Notes under the pieces: model-generated | What the model was told of the DNA's origin: nothing | Database searches by the model: none | The model's input: only the letters and a program-made list of their open reading frames with translations | From: JAFHCF01 sp048497495 | GTDB lineage: Bacteria > Pseudomonadota > Alphaproteobacteria > Rhizobiales > Ancalomicrobiaceae | DNA length: 12,072 nucleotides | Assembly (NCBI GenBank): GCA_048497495.1 | Contig: JAFHCF010000116.1 | Span: forward strand, 1 to 12,072 | Reading direction: 5' to 3' | Position numbers and translations under genes: made by a program | Shown: in pieces, positions 6,064 through 12,072 of the stretch | How the letters are laid out: each line of letters begins with the position of its first letter | How positions within the stretch are numbered: the first letter of the stretch is position 1

Positions 6064-6759
6064 ATGACGATCTTCTCGACGACTTCTCCCCAGGCCTCTC
6101 GCGGCAGGCGGCTCCGCCGTCTGGCGTTGGCGAGCGCCGCGCTGATTCTCGCCGGCTCGCTCGCCGTCGCCGCTCCCCCGGCCGCCCCCCAGATGAACGA
6201 CGAGGGCACACGGATCGCCGCGCCCTTCGCCTCGTTCTCCGGCCTCGACAAGATCACCGGGCGGATCATCTCCTTCGACGTGGCGATCGACGAGACGGTG
6301 CAGTTCGGCGCGCTCCAGGTGACGCCTCGGGTGTGCTATTCGCGCCCACAGACCGTGGCGCCGCTCACCACCTCCTTCGTCGAGGTCGACGAGATCACCC
6401 TCGACAACAAGATCCGCCGCATCTTCACCGGTTGGATGTATGCCGACAGCCCGGGCCTGCACGCCGTCGATCACGCCGTCTACGACGTGTGGCTGACCGA
6501 CTGCCGGGCGTCGACCTCCGATGCGGCGGCCAATGCCCGCGCCGGGGTCGGCGAGACCGGCGCGGCGCCGGCCGCGAGCGCTCCGGCGGCGGCCCCCGAG
6601 GCGCCCAGGCCGGCGACAGCGGCTCCCAAGCCACCGGCACCCGCCGCGCCCAAGCCCGCGGCAGCGACGCCCAAGCCGGCGGCTCCGGTCGCGCCCAAGC
6701 CGCAGGCGGCGCCGGCGACGCAGTTGCCGACCCGCAGCGAGCTTCCGCCGCTGCGCTGA
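6064..6759 (+). CDS. Exported DUF2155-domain protein
   Basis: A 231-residue protein of unknown function. Residues 1-37 look like a signal peptide: Arg-rich start (RGRRLRRL at 13-20), hydrophobic stretch ALASAALILAGSLAVAA, and cleavage near AVAA. Export to the periplasm is therefore likely. Residues 60-148 match the DUF2155 pattern, with KITGRIISFDV (63-73), VCYSRP (90-95), FTGWMYADSPGLHAVDH (121-137) and VWLTDC (142-147). Cys91 and Cys147 may form a disulfide. Residues 155-220 are a low-complexity Ala/Pro/Lys tail. The ATG has only a weak ribosome site (CAGAGCG). An in-frame GTG at 6019 is less likely because the signal peptide fits the ATG. Its place beside aat and the NDUFA12 gene is familiar from Rhizobiales. 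A seven-pair hairpin (6733-6755) lies at its 3' end. Confidence 0.87.
   Translation: MTIFSTTSPQASRGRRLRRLALASAALILAGSLAVAAPPAAPQMNDEGTRIAAPFASFSGLDKITGRIISFDVAIDETVQFGALQVTPRVCYSRPQTVAPLTTSFVEVDEITLDNKIRRIFTGWMYADSPGLHAVDHAVYDVWLTDCRASTSDAAANARAGVGETGAAPAASAPAAAPEAPRPATAAPKPPAPAAPKPAAATPKPAAPVAPKPQAAPATQLPTRSELPPLR
6622..6702 (+). repeat. Degenerate tandem repeat coding for PKP units
   Basis: Inside the DUF2155 gene, the codons for Pro-Lys-Pro recur four times at residues 188, 196, 203 and 211, at seven or eight codon intervals and separated by Ala-rich spacers. The units are roughly 21-24 bp and imperfect. The Lys residues give the tail a positive charge. Such tails can span periplasm or bind peptidoglycan or anionic polymers, but that is only an inference. 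Confidence 0.6.
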
Positions 6760-6769
6760 CCCACGCTTC

Positions 6770-7465
6770 TCAATCGGTTTCGGATCGATCCGCGTCCGGC
6801 TCGGCGGCGAGGCGCGCGACCACGTCGGCGCCGGCGACCGTCACGCCGGCCGCGCCGAGGCGATGGAAGTCGGCGGAGCGGGCGACGGCGTCGTCGAGCC
6901 GCCGGCGATAGGCGCGACGCGGGATCTCCACCGCGCCGAAGCGGCCGAGATGATCGGTGAGAAACTGCGTGTCGAGAAGGACGAAGCCGCCGACCCTCAA
7001 GCGCGCCACCAGATGGGCCAGCGCCACCTTGGAGGCGTCGGTCTCGCGGCTGAACATGCTCTCGCCGAAGAAGGCGGCGCCGAGCTTCACCCCGTAGAGC
7101 CCGCCGACCAATCGTCCCTCGCGCCGGCATTCGACGGTGTGGACGACGCCACGGGCGAAGAGTTCGCCGTAGAGGCGGCGGATCTCGGCGTTGATCCAGG
7201 TGCCCTCGCGGCCCGGCGCCGGCGTGGCGCAGCCTTCGACCACGGCGTCGAAATCGGTGTCGCAGGTGACGGCGAAGCGGTCGGCGCGGACGGTGCGGGC
7301 GAGGCGGCGGGAGAGGTGGAAGCCGTCGAGCGGCAGGAGCCCACGCTTCTCCGGCTCGACCCAGAAGAGCTCGGGGTCGTCGGCGGCCTCGGCCATCGGG
7401 AAGATGCCGACCGAATAGGCCCTGATCAGAACGTCGGCGGTGATCCGGGGTTTCCGGCCGGCCAA
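6770..7465 (-). CDS. aat: Leucyl/phenylalanyl-tRNA-protein transferase
   Basis: This 231-residue cytoplasmic enzyme moves Leu or Phe from aminoacyl-tRNA onto proteins with N-terminal Arg or Lys. That marks them for ClpS/ClpAP degradation through the N-degron pathway. Family motifs are clear: YSVGIFPMAE (17-26), FWVEPEKRGLLPLDGFH (34-50), TWINAEIRRLY (89-99), GGLYGVKLGAAFFGESMFS (121-139) and LLDTQFLTDHLGRFGAVEIPR (163-183). The only good start I find is TTG at 7465, with GGGAG nine bases upstream. It places the first family motif at the usual distance from the N-terminus. The gene follows accC by 88 bp on the same strand, with a hairpin between, and its 3' end faces the DUF2155 gene across 10 bp. 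Confidence 0.93.
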   Translation of the reverse strand: MAGRKPRITADVLIRAYSVGIFPMAEAADDPELFWVEPEKRGLLPLDGFHLSRRLARTVRADRFAVTCDTDFDAVVEGCATPAPGREGTWINAEIRRLYGELFARGVVHTVECRREGRLVGGLYGVKLGAAFFGESMFSRETDASKVALAHLVARLRVGGFVLLDTQFLTDHLGRFGAVEIPRRAYRRRLDDAVARSADFHRLGAAGVTVAGADVVARLAAEPDADRSETD

Positions 7466-7502
7466 GAGCGCGAACTCCCGAGAGAAGACCCCCGGACGGG
7501 TG

Positions 7503-7542
7503 GCCGGCCGAGGGTCGTGGGTGGTCGAGGCGGTCGGCCGGC
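7503..7542 (-). other. Intercistronic inverted repeat between accC and aat
   Basis: GCCGGCCGA (7503-7511) pairs perfectly with TCGGCCGGC (7534-7542) over nine bases around a 22-base loop. It lies in the 88-bp gap after the accC stop and about 38 bases before the aat start. There is no T-run. It could lower aat expression relative to accBC or protect the accC mRNA end. Confidence 0.4.
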
Positions 7543-7553
7543 GGGCCGATCGG

Positions 7554-8903
<1,350 letters not shown>

Positions 8904-8914
8904 GGCCATCCCCG

Positions 8915-9403
8915 TCACTCGATGACGACGAGAGGTTCGCCGTATTCGATCGGGCCGGAATCGTCGAAGAGGATGGCGGTGACCACGCCGGCCTTGGGGG
9001 CGGGGATCTGGTTCATCGTCTTCATCGCCTCGACGATGAGCAGGGTCTGACCCTCGCGCACCCGGCTGCCGACCTCGATGAAGGCGGCGGCGCCGGGGGA
9101 GGGCGAGCGATAGGCGGTGCCGACCATCGGCGACTTCACCACGCCGGGGTGCTTGGCCCAGTCGATCTCGCCGGCGACTTCGGCGGCGGCGGGCGTCGCG
9201 GCGGGAGCCGTGGGGGCGGCGATCGGCGCGTGGTGGGCGAGCGCGGGCGCCACGGTGACGGGCGCCACCACCTGGATCGAGCGGACGACGCGAATGCGCA
9301 GATCGCCCTGCGACACCTCGATTTCACTCAGGTCGGTCTCGGCGATGAGCAGCGCCAATTCGCGGATGAAATCGGTGTCGAAGGGCTTTTTGGGGTTGGC
9401 CAT
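8915..9403 (-). CDS. accB: Biotin carboxyl carrier protein of acetyl-CoA carboxylase
   Basis: The 162-residue carrier holds biotin on Lys128 in the EAMKTM motif (125-130) and moves it between AccC and the AccAD carboxyltransferase. Residues 1-45 are the N-terminal helical part that binds AccC. Residues 46-78 are an Ala/Pro linker. Residues 85-162 form the biotinyl domain, including the SPMVGT segment (91-96) and PSPGAAAFIEVG (101-112), the 'thumb' typical of acetyl-CoA carboxylase carriers. ATG 9403 gives the usual N-terminus. The frame stays open 30 codons further up, but that stretch is not family-like. The ribosome site is weak (GAGA about ten bases upstream), which may matter for control. 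Predicted promoter at 9637-9665. Confidence 0.97.
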   Translation of the reverse strand: MANPKKPFDTDFIRELALLIAETDLSEIEVSQGDLRIRVVRSIQVVAPVTVAPALAHHAPIAAPTAPAATPAAAEVAGEIDWAKHPGVVKSPMVGTAYRSPSPGAAAFIEVGSRVREGQTLLIVEAMKTMNQIPAPKAGVVTAILFDDSGPIEYGEPLVVIE

Positions 9404-9502
9404 GGGGTCGGGTCTCGATTCGTGACGGACGCGGGTCGGCGCCTCGGGAGTCTCGGATCCGGTCGACGGGAACGGAGTGCGGCCCGTCGTCACCTGGAGC
9501 CT

Positions 9503-9604
9503 CGCTCGGTTTCGAGCGGGTACGAAGGCCGCCCCCGTCCTCGGGGCGCGGCAGGGATCGGCGGCGAGGTGCCGGCCCGGCCTCCGGCCCGAGCGATCTC
9601 GGGC
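9503..9604 (-). promoter_or_regulatory. Hairpin-rich accB leader
   Basis: Within the 341-bp gap between the DsbA-like gene and accB there is no gene. The predicted accB leader holds three short stems: GCCCGAG/CTCGGGC at 9587-9604 (seven perfect pairs, four-base loop), GCCCC/GGGGC at 9531-9547, and CGCTCG/CGAGCG at 9503-9518 (six perfect pairs, four-base loop). They lie 100-200 bases before the ATG. The leader could give translational or transcriptional control of accBC. I recognise no known riboswitch class. Confidence 0.4.
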
Positions 9605-9636
9605 GCGTGAGGCCGTCGGAACCCGCGCGTCGGCGC

Positions 9637-9665
9637 TTTATAGGCGGGTGTCCGCCACCGAACAA
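9637..9665 (-). promoter_or_regulatory. Predicted accBC promoter
   Basis: On the minus strand, TTGTTC (9665-9660) and TATAAA (9642-9637) are exactly 17 bases apart. The -10 matches consensus at five of six positions and stands out in very GC-rich DNA. Transcription would start near 9630, leaving a leader of about 227 nt. It lies after the DsbA-like gene and its trailing hairpin, so accBC can be transcribed independently. Confidence 0.55.
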
Positions 9666-9686
9666 GGGCCGACCGGCGGCGGCCAC

Positions 9687-9722
9687 GGCGTCCTCCCCCG
9701 ATATCTCCCAGGGGAAGGCGCC
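9687..9722 (-). terminator. Hairpin after DsbA-like gene
   Basis: GGCG (9687-9690) pairs with CGCC (9719-9722), and CCTCCCCC (9692-9699) pairs with GGGGAAGG (9711-9718) with one mismatch and one bulged T. The stem is about 11 pairs and starts 22 bases after the stop at 9745-9747. The hairpin lies between that gene and the accB promoter, a position that suits a terminator, but no T-run follows on the minus strand. Confidence 0.4.
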
Positions 9723-9744
9723 ATGGGCGGCGTGGCGGCCGAGG

Positions 9745-10503
9745 TCAGCATTTCTTGGTGATGGTGCAGCGGGCCGCGGCGACGCGCTCCTGAAGCCTGG
9801 CGATGCCGATGGCGCCGGGCACCACTTCGTTGCCGATGACGTAGGAGGGCGTGCCCGACAGGCCGAGGCTCGAGGCGAGGCCGTAGACCTCCTCCAGGGT
9901 GGCGGCCACTTCCTTGTCGGCGAGGGCCTTGGCGAGCGCCTTGGCGTCGACGCCGGCGGCTTGGGCGGCCTCCGTCGCCCTGGCGAGGTCGGCGGAACCA
10001 CGACCGGTCAGAAGGCGCCTGTGGAAGTCGAGATACTTGTTCGGCGCGACGAGGTTGACCGCCACGGCGACCCGGGCGGCCTCGGTCGAGCCCTGGCCGA
10101 GCACCGGGAATTCCTTCAGCACGAAGCGCAGTTCGGGGTCCTTCTCGATCAGGGCCTGCATGTCGGTCATCGCCCGCTTGCAGTAGCCGCAGTTGTAGTC
10201 GAAGAACTCGACCACGGTGACGTCGCCCCGCGGGTTGCCGAGCACCACCTGGCGGGTGCTGTCGAAGAGCACGCTCTTCTTCTGCTCGAGCGTCTTGGCG
10301 AGGCCGGCGGAAGCCGCGGCGGCCTGCTTCTTCTCGAGCGCCGCCATGGCCTCCTCGAGCACTTCCGGATTGGCGACGATGTAGTCGTGGACGATCTTCT
10401 CGATCGCCGCCTTGTCGAGCGGGGTCTCGGCGGCGGCGGGCGCGAGGAAGCCGAGCGTGAGCGCGGCGACGCCGGCGAGGAGGGAGGCGATGCGGCGCGT
10501 CAT
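9745..10503 (-). CDS. Periplasmic DsbA/ScsC-like thiol oxidoreductase
   Basis: A 252-residue protein with a signal peptide (residues 1-25, cleavage after APAAA), so periplasmic. Residues 28-75 are a helical N-terminal region like that of the ScsC/Com1-type DsbA family, which can drive oligomerisation. The thioredoxin fold follows, with VVEFFDYNCGYCKRAM (97-112), active site Cys105-Gly-Tyr-Cys108, and the cis-Pro loop GTP with Pro219. It probably forms or isomerises disulfides in exported proteins. The exact direction cannot be read from sequence. Two further Cys residues (246 and the last residue, 252) are unusual for this fold. ATG 10503 has GGAGAG six bases upstream. It lies 80 bp after the metalloprotease gene on the same strand, so the two are likely cotranscribed. 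Confidence 0.92.
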   Translation of the reverse strand: MTRRIASLLAGVAALTLGFLAPAAAETPLDKAAIEKIVHDYIVANPEVLEEAMAALEKKQAAAASAGLAKTLEQKKSVLFDSTRQVVLGNPRGDVTVVEFFDYNCGYCKRAMTDMQALIEKDPELRFVLKEFPVLGQGSTEAARVAVAVNLVAPNKYLDFHRRLLTGRGSADLARATEAAQAAGVDAKALAKALADKEVAATLEEVYGLASSLGLSGTPSYVIGNEVVPGAIGIARLQERVAAARCTITKKC

Positions 10504-10532
10504 GGGAGGCTCTCCGAGGGAGGGCGCGAGGG

Positions 10533-10556
10533 GCCGCGCCGGGGGATGGGCGCGGC
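10533..10556 (-). other. Intercistronic hairpin between M48 protease and DsbA-like genes
   Basis: GCCGCGCC (10533-10540) and GGCGCGGC (10549-10556) form a perfect eight-pair stem with an eight-base loop. It sits in the 80-bp gap, about 30 bases before the DsbA-like start. With no T-run it looks more like an RNA-stability or expression-tuning element than a strong terminator. Confidence 0.4.
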
Positions 10557-10583
10557 ACGGCGCGCGGATCGAGGATCGACGGA

Positions 10584-11978
10584 TCATTCGTCGGGCTTAT
10601 AGGACACGATGTCGTCGGCGCGAAGCCAGTCGACCGAGCCGGTCTTCAATTTGTCTCGAGCCCTTGCGGCATATTTGCGGGCTTCCTGAATATTGCCGGC
10701 GACCAGGAGCCCCTTGGCCACCATCAGGTCGGCCTTGACCGGATTGCCCTTCAGGCCCCAGGCGCGGGCCAGATGGCGGTAGGGGGAGGCGTCGAGGCGG
10801 TCGCGGTCGGCGGCGATGGTCAATTGACGGATCGCCTCGTCGAGCAGCCCCGTATCCTCGGTCGCCACCATGGCGTGGCCGAGCATGACGCGGATCGGCG
10901 CGCCGGTGCCCTGGGGGGCGAGTTCGACGGCACGGCGCAACGACGGGATCGCTTCGCGCGGCTTGCCCCACTCGAGTAGGGTCTGGCCCTTCAATTCGTG
11001 GAAATAGGGGTTCGACGGCTGTTCGGCGATCAGTCGTTCGGTGAGGCGGACGGCATCGGCCGGCATGTTCTGGCGATAGGCGACGACGGCGCGGGCGTAA
11101 CGGGCGGGAAGGCTCTCGTCGGAGGCGGGATAGCGGGCGCCGACGGCGCGCGGGCTGTCGATGAAGGCGATCAGCTTGGCGCGCATCATGTCGTGGCGCG
11201 ATCGCAGCGCCGGCGGGTCCCTGGTGTCGTGGAACCTCGACTTCGACGCCAGATCCTCGATCTGGGAGATACGCTCGCGCGGCATCGGGTGGGTGAAGGC
11301 ATAAGGATCGCGGCCGCGGCTCGAGACCAGCATCCGATCGGCGAAGCGGCGGAAGGTGATCAGCATGCCCTCGGCCGATTGGCCGGTCTTCTCGAGGTAG
11401 TTGATGGCGGCGCGGTCGGCGGCGAGTTCCTCGGTGCGGGCATAGGCCATCAGGGTGTTGTGGGCGAGGCTCGCCGACCCGGTGAGGACGGCCGCGCCCG
11501 CCGCGCCGGCCGAGCCGCCGTCGCGCATCGAGCCGACCATGGCGGCCCCGCCGAGGGCGGCGCCGATCATCGCCACGGTCTTGGCGCGCGCCAAGGCCTC
11601 GCGGAAGCGCACCTGATGGGCGCCGGCGATGTGGGCGGTCTCGTGGGCGAGGACGCCGATCACCTCGTTGGGGGTCTCGGCATCGATCAGCACGCCGATG
11701 TTCATGAAGATGTGGCTGCCGTCGATGATGAAGGCATTGAACTCGCGGCTGTTGACCAGCACCAGGGAAATGTCGCGCGACGGCACCCGCGCCACCTTGA
11801 ACAGCGGCTTGGCATAGTCGGAGAGCAGCGCCTCGGTCTCGGCGTCGCGCAGGTAGGACATGCGGCCGGTCTGGGCCGATGCCGGCCGGGGCGGCAGGGC
11901 GAGCGCGACGGCGAGGGCGGCGCAGAGGAGGGTGGCGGTACGACCGAACGGACGGCGTGCCGCGCCGTGGTGTGGCAT
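10584..11978 (-). CDS. BepA-like M48 metalloprotease with TPR domain
   Basis: A 464-residue zinc protease of the periplasm. Residues 1-35 are a signal peptide (cleavage after ASA). The M48 peptidase domain (about 45-245) has the zinc motif His112-Glu-Thr-Ala-His116, the third ligand probably Glu184 in EELAAD, and His230 in THPMPRERI, which matches the conserved HP segment of BepA-type enzymes. A glycine/alanine-rich stretch at 137-166 may be a flexible or membrane-contacting loop. Residues 290-445 are helical TPR-like repeats (for example EWGKPREAIPSLRRAVELAP). BepA in E. coli helps or degrades outer-membrane proteins during assembly, and a similar role is inferred. ATG 11978 has GGAGAG six bases upstream. 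ATG 12005 (nine residues longer) is possible. The 67 bases beyond show no clear promoter. Confidence 0.93.
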   Translation of the reverse strand: MPHHGAARRPFGRTATLLCAALAVALALPPRPASAQTGRMSYLRDAETEALLSDYAKPLFKVARVPSRDISLVLVNSREFNAFIIDGSHIFMNIGVLIDAETPNEVIGVLAHETAHIAGAHQVRFREALARAKTVAMIGAALGGAAMVGSMRDGGSAGAAGAAVLTGSASLAHNTLMAYARTEELAADRAAINYLEKTGQSAEGMLITFRRFADRMLVSSRGRDPYAFTHPMPRERISQIEDLASKSRFHDTRDPPALRSRHDMMRAKLIAFIDSPRAVGARYPASDESLPARYARAVVAYRQNMPADAVRLTERLIAEQPSNPYFHELKGQTLLEWGKPREAIPSLRRAVELAPQGTGAPIRVMLGHAMVATEDTGLLDEAIRQLTIAADRDRLDASPYRHLARAWGLKGNPVKADLMVAKGLLVAGNIQEARKYAARARDKLKTGSVDWLRADDIVSYKPDE

Positions 11979-12072
11979 CGCCGTCTCTCCCGCCGTTCGG
12001 CTCATGATTCTCGCCCCCCGATCGAACCTTTCCCGACAGACTACGCCGAACTTCCCGGCCGCACGACGGCGG

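Overview
This window is about 12 kb of GC-rich chromosomal DNA. It most likely comes from an alphaproteobacterium of the order Hyphomicrobiales (Rhizobiales). The evidence is a long B12-dependent ribonucleotide reductase of the alphaproteobacterial type, an NDUFA12/B17.2-type complex I subunit (known in alphaproteobacteria and mitochondria), a DUF2155 protein next to aat and accBC, and two dispersed intergenic repeats of kinds common in that order. The genus cannot be fixed from the sequence. The content is core metabolism and envelope biogenesis. I see no CRISPR array, transposase, phage gene, tRNA or rRNA.

Left part (1-4140): dispersed repeats at 1-45 and 141-163, a Rho-independent terminator at 234-259, and nrdJ on the minus strand (294-3986). 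Two NrdR-like boxes, 31 bp apart from start to start, lie over a predicted nrdJ promoter at 4094-4159. They indicate repression by NrdR.

Middle part (4141-6759): about 550 bp with no convincing gene but several hairpins and palindromes. Then come three plus-strand genes: a CheY-like response regulator with an Ala/Pro-rich tail (4693-5466), the complex I NDUFA12-family subunit (5504-5911), and an exported DUF2155 protein (6064-6759). They converge on aat with a 10-bp gap.

Right part (6770-11978): five minus-strand genes. In transcription order they are a BepA-like M48 metalloprotease with TPRs, a DsbA/ScsC-like periplasmic thiol oxidoreductase, accB, accC and aat. The first two form a periplasmic protein-quality pair. 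accB and accC supply the biotin carrier and biotin carboxylase of acetyl-CoA carboxylase and are nearly contiguous. They have their own predicted promoter (9637-9665) and a hairpin-rich leader of about 230 nt. The aroQ gene that often precedes accB in proteobacteria is absent.

No clearly new multi-gene system is visible. The points most worth following are the tandem NrdR boxes, the structured 4141-4692 intergenic region, the hairpin-rich accB leader, and the response regulator of unknown role.
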